This document shows positions 8,946 to 19,130 of a DNA stretch of 64,000 nucleotides, piece after piece. Source of the DNA: Prochlorococcus sp. AG-686-J21 (lineage in GTDB: Bacteria > Cyanobacteriota > Cyanobacteriia > PCC-6307 > Cyanobiaceae); assembly GCA_003210285.1 (NCBI GenBank), contig QCVS01000008.1:22525-86524 (forward strand), in the 5' to 3' direction. Every line of letters starts with the position of its first letter. The stretch's first letter is position 1. The notes under the pieces are model-generated. The model was not told the DNA's origin and ran no database searches. It was given only the letters and a program-made list of their open reading frames with translations. The translations under genes were made by a program, and so were the position numbers.

Positions 8946-10234
8946 AAAGCAAAAGCTCAAATACTGAAGCAATAGCTCTTATAGATGCCAATAATTTCTA
9001 CGCGTCATGCGAACAAAGTATCAACCCGTATTTAAGGAATAAACCAGTAGTAATATTATCTAATAACGACGGATGTATTATCGCAAGAAGTCCTGAAGCT
9101 CGTGCTTTGAAAATAAAAATGGGAATTCCTTATTTTAAAGTCAAAGAAAGAATGAATAGCCTAGGGGTGGCAGTTTTAAGTTCAAATTATTCGCTCTATG
9201 GTGATATGAGCAAGAGGTTAATGAATTTATTAAAGGACTATTCTGAAGAGATAGAGATTTATTCTATTGATGAAGCCTTTGTTTCAATTCTTAGACCTAA
9301 AGATAAGAATTTAAATCCTTGGGCAAGAAAAGTAAGGTGCTTAATATATCAAAACCTAGGAATAACTTTAACAATAGGAATAGCAGAAAACAAAGTAAGA
9401 GCAAAAATTGCTAATAAGCTCGCTAAGAATATAGATTCTTCAGCAGGAATATTCGATTTAGATAGAATCTATGATGAGAGTGATTATTTAAGAAAAATTA
9501 GTGTAGAAAAGATATGGGGTATTGGGAAACAAACATCTAATTGGTTACAAAGCAAAGGGATTAAAAATGCAAATGAATTAAGAGATATGGATGAAGATGA
9601 AATTATTAAGAAATTAGGAATCATAGGGAAAAGATTACAAATGGAATTAAAAGGTAATAAATGTCTTCCGATAGAAACAATTAAGAAGCCCAAGAAAGAG
9701 ATTCAAGTAAGTAGAAGTTTTGGAAAACCAATCACAAAATTAGAAGATTTAACTCAAGCATTAGCAATTTATACAATAAAAGCATCCGAGAAAATGAGAA
9801 GTCAAGGATTAAAATCATCTACCATTACTGTATTTGCAAGAACTAGTTATTATTCAAATCATACTTATCAAAAAAGTGCTTATAAAAAACTTATAAATGC
9901 AACAGATAACACAAGTACTATTTTAAAAATAGTACTTGCATTATCTAAAGAAATTTATACTCCGGAATATAAATTATCAAAAGCTGGGGTTTTAATGCAG
10001 GATTTAACTAATTGCAAATATTTACAACAATCAATTATCAATTACGAATCTCAAGAAAAATCAAGAAAATCAATCCGTCTTATGAAAACAATTGACTCCT
10101 TGAATAAAAAATTTAAGAATGAAGTAATTACATGGGCAATTGCAAAAAAACCACAAGAATGGGCAGTGAATAGAAATTCATTAAGTTCTGGATCTACAAC
10201 AGATATTACAAAAATTCCAAATATAATGATATAA
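8942..10234 (+). CDS. umuC: UmuC, Y-family translesion DNA polymerase subunit
   Basis: The 430-residue Y-family polymerase has the first catalytic Asp in ALIDANNFYASCEQ (Asp15) and the second pair in YSIDEAFVSIL (Asp110-Glu111). A helix-hairpin-helix region (KIWGIGKQTSNWL) and a little-finger domain with IQVSRSFGKPI follow. The length is normal for UmuC. With UmuD' it copies past DNA damage, a plausible need in high light. It is translationally coupled to umuD through the ATGA overlap. Confidence 0.95.
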   Translation: MKSKSSNTEAIALIDANNFYASCEQSINPYLRNKPVVILSNNDGCIIARSPEARALKIKMGIPYFKVKERMNSLGVAVLSSNYSLYGDMSKRLMNLLKDYSEEIEIYSIDEAFVSILRPKDKNLNPWARKVRCLIYQNLGITLTIGIAENKVRAKIANKLAKNIDSSAGIFDLDRIYDESDYLRKISVEKIWGIGKQTSNWLQSKGIKNANELRDMDEDEIIKKLGIIGKRLQMELKGNKCLPIETIKKPKKEIQVSRSFGKPITKLEDLTQALAIYTIKASEKMRSQGLKSSTITVFARTSYYSNHTYQKSAYKKLINATDNTSTILKIVLALSKEIYTPEYKLSKAGVLMQDLTNCKYLQQSIINYESQEKSRKSIRLMKTIDSLNKKFKNEVITWAIAKKPQEWAVNRNSLSSGSTTDITKIPNIMI

Positions 10235-10243
10235 AAATAGGAT

Positions 10244-10699
10244 ATGGAATTTATATTATTTTTAAGCAAAATCGATAAAGAGATAATAGAACTGATAAAT
10301 AAATCAAATAATACAATCGAAGAAAATACAGCTCTTTGTCTTATAGATAAAAAGTTTGTTGGTTTTTATAAAAGAAAAGAAAAAGCGATCGTTATTTGCA
10401 CAAAAAATGCCAAAAAATTAGGAGGATACAGAAAAGGCAAAAGTTACGATAATCACAAAACAAATCTTTATATAAGAAGAGCTTTAAGACATGAGACGAC
10501 ACATCTAGTGCAGTCATGCAATAACAATAAACCTACAGGAGTAATAAAAAATATAGAAGATAAAATACATGAAGGGAAATTAAAAGCTTTAAATTCTTCA
10601 GTACAAATATCTGGAAATTATTATAAAGAGTTAGAAGCTTATATTATGGAAGACAAGCCAAGAAAAGTAAAAGAGATACTGAAAAGTTATTGTTTATAA
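10244..10699 (+). CDS. Putative small zinc metallopeptidase (HExxH) in the umuDC operon
   Basis: The 151-residue protein is not one I recognise. It contains RHETTHLVQSC, an HExxH zinc-binding motif at 83-87, followed by YYKELEAYIMED, where Glu131 could be the third ligand as in gluzincins. No signal peptide is evident, so it is probably cytoplasmic. It begins nine bases after umuC and is therefore likely under the same LexA-type control. The small size and the HExxH...E(L)EA pattern recall ImmA/IrrE-like or SprT-like proteins, but the resemblance is to the motif only. Confidence 0.6.
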   Translation: MEFILFLSKIDKEIIELINKSNNTIEENTALCLIDKKFVGFYKRKEKAIVICTKNAKKLGGYRKGKSYDNHKTNLYIRRALRHETTHLVQSCNNNKPTGVIKNIEDKIHEGKLKALNSSVQISGNYYKELEAYIMEDKPRKVKEILKSYCL

Positions 10700-10714
10700 A
10701 TTCTTAAAAATTTA

Positions 10715-12748
10715 TTAGTTAGAAGAAAAAATTCCACAACGTTGTTTATCAAGAAGATTGATATGCTGTCTTTCTAGATAATATAATTCTTGAAATTTTA
10801 TAGCATCAGAGTTTAAATCTTTGAAGACCTCTTCAATTTCTATATTAGAATCTGGAGTTTCTAAGGAGGAATTGTCGATTAAAATAGAAATACAGTTTTC
10901 TAAAGTTTTAAGTCTTTGAGAACCCCAGGATTCAATAAGATGTCTACATCTTTTTAATGATTTATATCTTTCAAGAAGAGACAAAGTTCCCAGAATATTA
11001 TGTTTAGGATTTTTTAAAGTGGTTAAAAACAATTCATCTGGATTAATAAAAGTATTGATTTTATTTGAGACTTCTAAATTATTGAGAGCTAAGTGATCAG
11101 GCAAATGTGAAATCAAGTTAATTGAAATAAAATCATCAATTAATTTTTTATTATTAGGATCTTTCAAATCGTCTAAGTAATTTGAACTTAAATTATTTAC
11201 TTCTATTGATGAAATAGATTCCCAAATAAGACGAATATATTCAGTATTAAAGATTTCTATTTCTCTTTTAAGTAATTCTTCACGGATAAAAAGTCTATGT
11301 TTAGGGGAATGGAGATAGTAATAAATAATCTCTGATTCGTTTTTCTCTCGTTGACTAACTTCATTTGGCTGTTCAAATTTTTTTGATCTACCATGCCAAC
11401 GAAACCCTTTAACTTGTTTTCTTAAATCTTCTTCAAATTTAATAGCTAATCTCGCTTGACCCATACTCAATCTTTCAGAGACTTTTTGCAAATAGTGGGT
11501 TCTAGTAGCAGACTGAGGTAATTTGCTTAATAACTTAACTAAAGAAGAAATAACGCTCTGAAAAATATCGGATTTAGATAAGTCTTTATTATCAAAAATC
11601 TGATCAATCTCCCAATCAATCCAGAAAGAGGCATTGTCAATTAAGTTAAAATAGTCTCCTGGTGTATTTACTTTAAGATACTCATCAGGATCTTTAAATG
11701 ATTTTATTTGAAGTATTTTTAGGTTTATTTGATCGTGAAGAGATAAACCTTCAACTTCGTTTATAACTCTTTTTGTAGCTAATCTTCCTGCATTATCAGA
11801 ATCAAAGTTAATTATTATATTTTTACTATCAGTGCATCTACAAAGTTGGGAGATTTGATATTTGTTTAGTGCCGTTCCAAGAGAAGCAACAGAATTTGTA
11901 ATACCTTTTGAATGAAGTGAAATAACATCGAAATAACCTTCCACTACCACTGCTTTGTCTCTTTTTCTAATATTGCTGGATGCTTTATCAAAAGCAAACA
12001 ACATTTTACCCTTTTCAAAAACTTCAGATTCGGGAGAATTTAAATATTTAGGTTCCTTACCATCAAGAGATCTTCCCCCAAAAGCAACTACACGCCCTTG
12101 CATATCAAAAATAGGAACCATCAATCTATTTCTAAAGCGATCGTAGACCTTATCTGAATTTTCCTTTGAGACAACAAGACCTGCACTTAAAATTAACTTT
12201 AAAGGAAATTTCTCTACTTTTGAAAGATAATTGAATAAATCATTCCATGAATTAGGTGCATAGCCTAATTCAAAATCATTAATATTTTTAATATTTAATT
12301 TTCTTTGTGAAGTTAAATAATGATGTGCTTCCTTACCCAAGGAATTATTTAATTGAGACTTAAACCAATCCTTTGATACACGAAGAATCTTATACAGTTC
12401 TTCTCTTCTCGATAATTGTTTTTTATAAATTTCTTGTTGAGGCCCTTCAACATTTATTACATTAATATCATTCTTTTTTGCAAGTGAAAGAACAACATCA
12501 GTAAAGTTATTACGTGTAAACTCCATCAAAAATTTTATGGAATTTCCTCCAGCTCCACAAGAGAAACAATAATAAAATTGTTTCGCAGGAGAAACCGTCA
12601 TAGATGGCTTACTATCATCATGAAAAGGGCATATACCAACAAATTCTTTTCCTTTTTTCTTTAATACAATATGTTCAGAAATAACATCTACAATATCTGC
12701 TTTATCCTTAACCTCCTGAATAGTTCTTGGATGTATAGAAGGTCCCAT
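10715..12748 (-). CDS. dnaG: DNA primase DnaG
   Basis: The 677-residue primase has an N-terminal CHC2 zinc finger (Cys40, His43, Cys61, Cys64 in GICPFHDD...YYCFSCGAGG). The RNA polymerase/Toprim core follows, with VVVEGYFDVISLHSKGI and NFDSDNAGRLATKR, and then a C-terminal helicase-interacting region. It synthesises RNA primers for both strands at the replication fork. It converges on the umuDC operon with a 15 bp gap. Confidence 0.96.
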   Translation of the reverse strand: MGPSIHPRTIQEVKDKADIVDVISEHIVLKKKGKEFVGICPFHDDSKPSMTVSPAKQFYYCFSCGAGGNSIKFLMEFTRNNFTDVVLSLAKKNDINVINVEGPQQEIYKKQLSRREELYKILRVSKDWFKSQLNNSLGKEAHHYLTSQRKLNIKNINDFELGYAPNSWNDLFNYLSKVEKFPLKLILSAGLVVSKENSDKVYDRFRNRLMVPIFDMQGRVVAFGGRSLDGKEPKYLNSPESEVFEKGKMLFAFDKASSNIRKRDKAVVVEGYFDVISLHSKGITNSVASLGTALNKYQISQLCRCTDSKNIIINFDSDNAGRLATKRVINEVEGLSLHDQINLKILQIKSFKDPDEYLKVNTPGDYFNLIDNASFWIDWEIDQIFDNKDLSKSDIFQSVISSLVKLLSKLPQSATRTHYLQKVSERLSMGQARLAIKFEEDLRKQVKGFRWHGRSKKFEQPNEVSQREKNESEIIYYYLHSPKHRLFIREELLKREIEIFNTEYIRLIWESISSIEVNNLSSNYLDDLKDPNNKKLIDDFISINLISHLPDHLALNNLEVSNKINTFINPDELFLTTLKNPKHNILGTLSLLERYKSLKRCRHLIESWGSQRLKTLENCISILIDNSSLETPDSNIEIEEVFKDLNSDAIKFQELYYLERQHINLLDKQRCGIFSSN

Positions 12749-12846
12749 TTATTTATTTTTCTAAAAAGAATTCCTAATTATCATATTGTTATAGGTCAAT
12801 TTTTTAAAAGAATCTACTTTATTTCACAAAAAAATTATTTTTAATA

Positions 12847-13734
12847 ATGCTTATAGAATCTTTTAATCAAAAAAATAATTCATTTAAAAAAGTAAATCTA
12901 ATATTGGCATCTTTTTTCTTCAGCCTTATGACTGTTTGCGTAAAAATAATTGACAATAGAATACCGATATATGAATTAGTATTTTTTAGATCATTGATAA
13001 GCTTGTTAATAACTTCTTTGGTAATAAGTAAAAAGAAAATAAATCCCTGGGGGAATAACAAACCATTACTAATTTTAAGAGGTCTTTTAGGGACAATAGC
13101 ATTGGTTTGTATATTTTATGCTATTAAAAATATGCCTCTTAATATTTCTACTGTTATTCAATATACATATCCTATTTTTATAGCTATGTTTGCAGGAATT
13201 CTAATAAAAGAGAAGATTACTAAGAATTTAATTAACGCATCATTAATAGGTTGGTTAGGAATATTAATAATCTTAAATCCATATCAATTATCGAGTTTAA
13301 ACATTGAGCTAAATAAATTAACAGTATTAATAGCTTTTCTTGGCGCTATTTCAACAGCCCTGGCTTACATAACCGTGAAGAAACTTTCATTAACAGAAGA
13401 TATTTTCATAATAATTAAATACTTTCCGTTAATTTCTGTAATTACATTATCTCCAATAGTATTATTCAATTGGGTAACACCCAATATTAATGATTTAACT
13501 TGGATAATCGGTATTGGGATATTTACACAAGCTGGGCAAACATTTTTGACAATTGGATTAAAAAAATTACCGACCTCAGAGGCGGCGACGATAAACTATT
13601 TACAAGTAATCTTTGGATCTTTATGGGGTATTCTGTTCTTCAATGAATTCATAAATTTTAACTTCATAATTGGTGCAGTACTTGTTTTGTTAGGAACTAT
13701 TATTTCTACTAGCAAAAAGCTAAAAAAGATTTAA
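12847..13734 (+). CDS. EamA/DMT-superfamily transporter
   Basis: The 295-residue protein has about ten hydrophobic helices arranged as two EamA repeats, with the typical GLLGTIALVCIFYAIKNMPL in the first half and GQTFLTIGLKKLPTSEAATI in the second. Such drug/metabolite transporters move amino acids, nucleosides or other small molecules, often outward. The substrate cannot be read from sequence. It is divergent from dnaG with a 98 bp AT-rich gap and is followed 13 bp later by a small exported protein. Confidence 0.85.
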   Translation: MLIESFNQKNNSFKKVNLILASFFFSLMTVCVKIIDNRIPIYELVFFRSLISLLITSLVISKKKINPWGNNKPLLILRGLLGTIALVCIFYAIKNMPLNISTVIQYTYPIFIAMFAGILIKEKITKNLINASLIGWLGILIILNPYQLSSLNIELNKLTVLIAFLGAISTALAYITVKKLSLTEDIFIIIKYFPLISVITLSPIVLFNWVTPNINDLTWIIGIGIFTQAGQTFLTIGLKKLPTSEAATINYLQVIFGSLWGILFFNEFINFNFIIGAVLVLLGTIISTSKKLKKI

Positions 13735-13747
13735 AATAAAAAAAAGT

Positions 13748-14107
13748 ATGTTTGTAATGAAACTTTTCTTATTAGGATTTTTCAGTCTTTATCCATTTCT
13801 TCAATTAAATGCTTCAACTCCTAAATCTGTAACATGCACTAGGACTGAATATAGGGAAGAATATATTCCAGGAACAAAATCAAATCCTGGTTATGTAAGA
13901 AATTACGAAATTGATGTTGAAATTCCATGTGGAGGAGAAAAGGCCAAAAATATTGATGATAATGACTGTAGTGAGGGGTCAGTAATAGGCGGACTACTTG
14001 GGGCTGGCATAGCACTTTCTTCTTCTAGAGGCAAAGATAGATTTTGGGCTGTTCCAGCAGGAGGAACAGCAGGGGCTCTTCTTGGATGTCAGGTGGATGG
14101 TGGTTAA
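13748..14107 (+). CDS. Exported small protein with a glycine-zipper segment
   Basis: The 119-residue product begins with a signal peptide (MKLFLLGFFSLYPFLQLNAS; in-frame starts at 13748 and 13757). A short Cys-containing domain with CTRTEYREEYIPG and PCGG follows, then a Gly/Ala-rich segment (SVIGGLLGAGIALSSSRG, AVPAGGTAGALLGC) like the glycine-zipper of 17-kDa-antigen-type outer-membrane lipoproteins. It lacks a clear lipobox. Four cysteines could pair in the periplasm. It abuts ruvA, whose start is the next base. Confidence 0.65.
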   Translation: MFVMKLFLLGFFSLYPFLQLNASTPKSVTCTRTEYREEYIPGTKSNPGYVRNYEIDVEIPCGGEKAKNIDDNDCSEGSVIGGLLGAGIALSSSRGKDRFWAVPAGGTAGALLGCQVDGG

Positions 14108-14776
14108 TTGATTAGTTGGATTAAGGGAGAATTAGTTAGTTCATGGCAAGCTAATAATAAATTTTATATATTAATAAACTGTCAGGGATTAGGTTACGAA
14201 ATTCAGACCCTGGAATCTGTCATTTTGGATATAAATACAAATAAAATTTCTGAAAAAGACATAATACTCTGGCTAAAACACATAAAAAAAGAAGATTCTG
14301 ATATGCTCTTTGGTTTTAACTCCAAGGAGCAAAGAGATTTCTTTATTCAAATTTTAAATATTAAAGGTATTGGCTCCCAAATCGGGATGGCTTTATTAAA
14401 TAAGTTTTCTGTAAATCAATTAATTAATTCAATTGCAAATAATGACAAAAAATCGATTAGCTCTGTTCAAGGAATTGGGCAAAAAATGACTGACCGAATA
14501 ATCCTTGAATTAAAAAGCAAGGTAATCAAAACACAAATTGAAAAAGAGAATTTAAATAAAAATAATTTCCTTGAAGAAAATATTGACTTAGATTCAATTT
14601 TTAAAGATATTGATTTAACACTTCAATCTTTAAATTATCCCAAGAAAGAAATTAAAAAATTATTACCAAAACTTATTAATAATATTAAAAATAATAAAAA
14701 TTCCTCTTTAGAAAAAGATTCTATTTCTTTTGAAAACTTATTAAAAGAAGCAATGAAATATTTAGACAAACAATAA
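14108..14776 (+). CDS. ruvA: Holliday junction DNA helicase subunit RuvA
   Basis: The 222-residue protein starts MISWIKGELVSSW (OB-fold domain I). It has two helix-hairpin-helix motifs in domain II (LNIKGIGSQIGMALL and VQGIGQKMTDRIILEL) and a C-terminal RuvB-binding domain (LDLTLQSLNYPKKEIKKLL equivalent region near 175-195). RuvA targets RuvB to four-way junctions for branch migration. The start is TTG at 14108, immediately after the upstream stop codon. Confidence 0.93.
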   Translation: MISWIKGELVSSWQANNKFYILINCQGLGYEIQTLESVILDINTNKISEKDIILWLKHIKKEDSDMLFGFNSKEQRDFFIQILNIKGIGSQIGMALLNKFSVNQLINSIANNDKKSISSVQGIGQKMTDRIILELKSKVIKTQIEKENLNKNNFLEENIDLDSIFKDIDLTLQSLNYPKKEIKKLLPKLINNIKNNKNSSLEKDSISFENLLKEAMKYLDKQ

Positions 14777-14827
14777 TAGTAATTTAGGCCAATAACGTAG
14801 TAAAATGTATATAAGTAGAAAATTTTC

Positions 14828-15097
14828 ATGACTCTAGATACAGCCGAAAAACAAAAACTAATTGAATCACATCAAGTACATGCAACAGATACAGGTTCTG
14901 TTGAAGTGCAAGTTGCTATGCTTTCTGAAAGAATTTCAAAATTAAGTGACCATTTACAAGGAAATATTCACGATTATGCATCAAGACAAGGTCTATTAAA
15001 AATGATAGGAAAAAGAAAAAGATTATTATCATACATAAAAAGTAAAAATCCCCAGAACTTTCAAGATTTAATTAAAAAAATTGGAATCAGAGGCTGA
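14828..15097 (+). CDS. rpsO: 30S ribosomal protein S15
   Basis: The 89-residue protein matches S15 end to end, including [22 protein letters not shown] and [20 protein letters not shown]15 is a primary binder of 16S rRNA helices h20-h22 and nucleates the 30S platform. It lies 51 bp after ruvA and 9 bp before a PAM68-like gene. Confidence 0.97.
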   Translation: MTLDTAEKQKLIESHQVHATDTGSVEVQVAMLSERISKLSDHLQGNIHDYASRQGLLKMIGKRKRLLSYIKSKNPQNFQDLIKKIGIRG

Positions 15098-15106
15098 TTT
15101 CTATTA

Positions 15107-15553
15107 ATGAAAAAAAAACAAGCTAAAAAGAAAAATTTCACAAAAAAGAAAAAAATATCCGAAGTTGACGCCTTTAGAAATATTGAAAAAAAAGTTCCCA
15201 CAATAACCCCAAAAACTAAACAATCTAGCGGCATACCAAAATACGTTGCTGACAGGATGGCTAGAAGAATATTTTTTACGGCTGGAATACCAACAATTAT
15301 GGGTATGTCTGTATTTGTTGTAAGTTATATAATTGTCACAAGAAATATTGCCGAAATCCCTCCTTCCTCAACAATAGCTATATCAGCATTATTCTTCTTA
15401 TTGGGACTAGGGGGTTTAAGTTTTGGGATATTATCTGCAAGTTGGGATAAAGAGCCAGGAAGTTTTTTTGGTATAGAAAATATCCCCTTGAATATTGAAA
15501 GAGCAAAAGCTGCATTTAAACCAGCCTCTCAAAACTTTGATAAGAAAAAGTAA
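15107..15553 (+). CDS. PAM68-like photosystem II assembly protein (DUF3464)
   Basis: The 148-residue protein has a very lysine-rich N-terminus (KKKQAKKKNFTKKKKI), then IPKYVADRMARRI, two membrane helices (about 65-85 and 94-115) separated by a short loop, and the conserved LSASWDKEPGSFFGIEN stretch. This is the layout of PAM68, which in plants and cyanobacteria assists early PSII and chlorophyll assembly. It is nine bases downstream of rpsO. Confidence 0.85.
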   Translation: MKKKQAKKKNFTKKKKISEVDAFRNIEKKVPTITPKTKQSSGIPKYVADRMARRIFFTAGIPTIMGMSVFVVSYIIVTRNIAEIPPSSTIAISALFFLLGLGGLSFGILSASWDKEPGSFFGIENIPLNIERAKAAFKPASQNFDKKK

Positions 15554-15554
15554 C

Positions 15555-18500
15555 TTATGCAATCAAAGATTTCAAATTTACTTGAAAAGATTTGTCAGAG
15601 AGTAATTTAGAAACACCGAGAATATCTCCAACACAAAATTGATCTCCAAATTTAACATAGGTTATAGATTCATTATTCTTAACAGCCGCTAATACTGGAA
15701 TTTTAATTCCACATTTATCTCGATCTGGTTTAAATTTAACTAAACAATCTCTTATTGTGTTTTGAATCCTTATATCTGAGGCTTGGGAACTATCAAGATC
15801 AATGACAAGTAACTTTAGATTATCAATTTCTCTACAATCATCAATAATTAATTGAGTCTTATCACTCTTTTTATCAATAGTGCCCCAAACTAATAGTCTG
15901 GTATCAGTAAGTAAAAATTCAGATAATCTACAATATGTTTTGGGAAACACTATTGCCTCACAACTTCCAGAAAGATCTTCTAGTTGAACAATAGCCATTC
16001 TGTCACCTTTTCTTGTAGTAATTTGCTTTAACTCGGGAATCATTCCAACCAAAGAGACTTTCGTTCTGTCGTGGGAGTTTTCTAATTGAGAGATACTTAT
16101 AGGAGAAACAAGTTTAGCTGGCTTTGCAAGATGTTTTAGAGGATGATCTGATAAATAAAAACCTAAAAGTTGCTTTTCTAATTTAAGCTTTTCAATTAAG
16201 GAGTAATCTTCAACTTTTGATCCTTGAGATAATGAAAAGTCTTTGTTTTCGTTTTTACTAATTGAATCGAATAAATTCCCTTGTCCTGAGATCCGATCAC
16301 GATTGCGTGATGATGCCCATTCCATTACATATTCAAGATCGGAAAAAAGTTGAGCTCTATTATTATTTTCAGAAAATTCATCAAGGGCTCCACAATGAAT
16401 TAATGATTCAATATTCCTTTTATTTAAAATATTAGAAGGTAAACGATCACATAAATCAGAAAATGATTTAAAGCTTCCTAGTTTATTACGATTATCTATT
16501 ATATTTCTTATAGCTGAATCACCTAGATTTTTAATAGCAGATAATCCAAATAAAATCTGATCCTTTTTAATAGTAAAATCAATTCCCGATGAATTTATAC
16601 TTGGTGAGATGACTTCGATTCCCATTGAATAACAATTAGAAATATATCTCTGCATTTTGTCGCTTGAACCAGCATTAACAGTTAGAAGCGAAGCCATATA
16701 AGCTACTGGATAATGTGCTTTTAAAAAAGCAGTTTGGTAAGTTACTGCTCCATATGCAGTGGAATGACTTTTATTAAAACAATATTCAGCGAATAAGACC
16801 ATTTGATCAAAAAGATCATTAGCAATTTTTTTATCTACCCCTTTTTTACAGGATCCCTCAATGAAAATATTACGATGTTTAACCATCTCAGATACTTTTT
16901 TCTTTCCCATTGCTCTGCGCAATAAGTCGGCGTCGCCAAGAGAATAGCCTGCCAAATCTTGAGCAATTTTCATGATTTGCTCTTGATAAACCATTATTCC
17001 GTAAGTTTCAGTGAGAATAGATTCAATGAAAGGATGAGGGAAATCTATTTTTTCACTCCCGTTTTTTCTATTGATAAACTTTGGTATAAGACCAGCATCA
17101 AGAGGACCAGGCCTGTATAAAGCCAAAATAGAGGAGATATCTTCAAGAGAATTGGGCTTAAAGTCTTTAACAACTTGTTTCATCCCAGATGATTCTAATT
17201 GAAAGATGCCTTCTAAATCTCCTCTTCCAATAAGATCAAAAGTTTTATTATCGTTTGGAGGTAATTCATCGATATTTATTTTTTGTCCTGTGGAAGTTTC
17301 AATTAAAGATATAGTCTTATCTATCATTGTAAGATTTTTAAGGCCTAAGAAGTCCATTTTTAATAAGCCTAATGATTCAATATCATCCATTGCATATTGA
17401 GTAATAATTTGTCCATCATTATTCCTCTGCAGTGGTACAAGCATATCTAGAGGCTCAGATGCTATGACAACTCCTGCTGCATGAACACCATAAGTTTTAT
17501 TTGTCCCTTCAATTCTTAATGCTAAATCAACCCATCTTTTTACCTTGATATCTTTTAAATATTTATCCCTAAATTCAGGACTAGGTGATTTTTTATCAAT
17601 CATTTCATTAAGATTATAAGGTTTTCCCCTTACAACTGGTATTAACTTAGCCAACTTATCCGATTCCCCATAGGGAATATCTAGAACTCTAGCGACGTCC
17701 TTTAATACTGCTTTCGATGTCATTTTATTAAAAGTAATTATTTGCGCAACTTTATCTTCGCCATATCTTTTGGTCACATAATCAATAACTTCATTTCTCC
17801 TATCGATACAAAAATCAGTATCAATATCAGGCATAGATTTTCTTGCAGGATTTAAAAATCTCTCAAATAATAATCCATGCTTAACTGGATCAATGTTTGT
17901 AATTTGAAGAGCATATGCTACAAGTGAACCTGCAGCAGAGCCTCGCCCTGGGCCAACAGGAATTGAACTATCTCTAGCAAACTTTATATAATCCCACACG
18001 ACTAAGAAATAGTCTGGGAATCCCATGTCATTTATTATTTTTAATTCAGACGTTAACCTTTTCTTATAAATTTCATCAACTTCATCCAAATTAGATTTAT
18101 TAAGCCTACTTAAAAGACCCTGCTTTGTTATTTTCGTTAAAAATGATAAAGAGTCATTCTCTTCTTTTAAGGGAAATTTTGGCATCCTATAGGTACCGAA
18201 CAACTCAAATTCCTCAATCTTTTGTGAAACCACAACCGTATTATTTATTGCTTCTTTAATAGATTCTTTATCAATATGATCGTTAAAAAGTCTAAGCATT
18301 TCATCCTCACTTTTGATATATTCTGTTCCCGTATATCTCAATCTCTTTTCGTCACTTATTAATTTTCCCGTAAGAACACAAAGTAAGGCATCATGAGCTT
18401 CAACATCCATGTTTGAGATGTAATGAGCATCATTAGTAGCAATAACTTTAATTTGGTGCTCTTTTCCGATTCTTATTAATTCAACATTTACAATTCTGTC

Positions 18501-19052
18501 TTCAATAGAACCATGATCTTGTATTTCTAGATAAAAATCATCTCCAAATAATTTCTTATACCAAACAGCAGTATTCTCAGCGACATCAATCCTTCCTTTT
18601 AAGATTGCTTGAGGAATCTCTCCACCTAAACATGCTGTTGAAATAATAAGACCATCATTATATTTTTCTAAAAGAGATTTATCAATACAAGGTCTAGAAA
18701 AGATACCTCTGCCCCTCATACCATTAAGATGGCTAATTGTTGTTAACTTTACAAGATTCTTATAGCCTGTATGATTTTTGGCTAATACTACCAAATGGTA
18801 TCTTTTTTCCTTTTTTGGCTGAGGATCATCTATGGATCCATTGATAATGTACATTTCATTACCAATGATTGGTTTTATACCCTTATTTTTGCATTTTTTT
18901 ACTAAATCAAGAACGCCATACATTACTCCATGATCGGTCAAAGCAATTGAATCCATTCCAAGTTCAGAAGCTCTATCAACAATATTCGAAACTTGACTTG
19001 CTCCATCTAGAAGACTGTAATCGCTATGATTATGTAGTGGAACAAATCCCAT
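15555..19052 (-). CDS. dnaE: DNA polymerase III alpha subunit DnaE
   Basis: The 1165-residue replicative polymerase opens with a PHP domain (VPLHNHSDYSLLDGAS, ALTDHGVMYG). The C-family polymerase core carries the catalytic pair in PDIDTDF (Asp409, Asp411), with GPGRGSAAGSLVAY just upstream. The C-terminal part has an OB-fold and the tau-binding region. It is full length for the family. It converges on the PAM68-like gene with one base between the stop codons. Confidence 0.97.
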   Translation of the reverse strand: MGFVPLHNHSDYSLLDGASQVSNIVDRASELGMDSIALTDHGVMYGVLDLVKKCKNKGIKPIIGNEMYIINGSIDDPQPKKEKRYHLVVLAKNHTGYKNLVKLTTISHLNGMRGRGIFSRPCIDKSLLEKYNDGLIISTACLGGEIPQAILKGRIDVAENTAVWYKKLFGDDFYLEIQDHGSIEDRIVNVELIRIGKEHQIKVIATNDAHYISNMDVEAHDALLCVLTGKLISDEKRLRYTGTEYIKSEDEMLRLFNDHIDKESIKEAINNTVVVSQKIEEFELFGTYRMPKFPLKEENDSLSFLTKITKQGLLSRLNKSNLDEVDEIYKKRLTSELKIINDMGFPDYFLVVWDYIKFARDSSIPVGPGRGSAAGSLVAYALQITNIDPVKHGLLFERFLNPARKSMPDIDTDFCIDRRNEVIDYVTKRYGEDKVAQIITFNKMTSKAVLKDVARVLDIPYGESDKLAKLIPVVRGKPYNLNEMIDKKSPSPEFRDKYLKDIKVKRWVDLALRIEGTNKTYGVHAAGVVIASEPLDMLVPLQRNNDGQIITQYAMDDIESLGLLKMDFLGLKNLTMIDKTISLIETSTGQKINIDELPPNDNKTFDLIGRGDLEGIFQLESSGMKQVVKDFKPNSLEDISSILALYRPGPLDAGLIPKFINRKNGSEKIDFPHPFIESILTETYGIMVYQEQIMKIAQDLAGYSLGDADLLRRAMGKKKVSEMVKHRNIFIEGSCKKGVDKKIANDLFDQMVLFAEYCFNKSHSTAYGAVTYQTAFLKAHYPVAYMASLLTVNAGSSDKMQRYISNCYSMGIEVISPSINSSGIDFTIKKDQILFGLSAIKNLGDSAIRNIIDNRNKLGSFKSFSDLCDRLPSNILNKRNIESLIHCGALDEFSENNNRAQLFSDLEYVMEWASSRNRDRISGQGNLFDSISKNENKDFSLSQGSKVEDYSLIEKLKLEKQLLGFYLSDHPLKHLAKPAKLVSPISISQLENSHDRTKVSLVGMIPELKQITTRKGDRMAIVQLEDLSGSCEAIVFPKTYCRLSEFLLTDTRLLVWGTIDKKSDKTQLIIDDCREIDNLKLLVIDLDSSQASDIRIQNTIRDCLVKFKPDRDKCGIKIPVLAAVKNNESITYVKFGDQFCVGDILGVSKLLSDKSFQVNLKSLIA

Positions 19053-19130
19053 GTTTAACCAATTTATATTTATAAGATAGAGAATATTTCGAAAAATTCT
19101 ATATTTTACTAATACAAATTAATTATTAAT

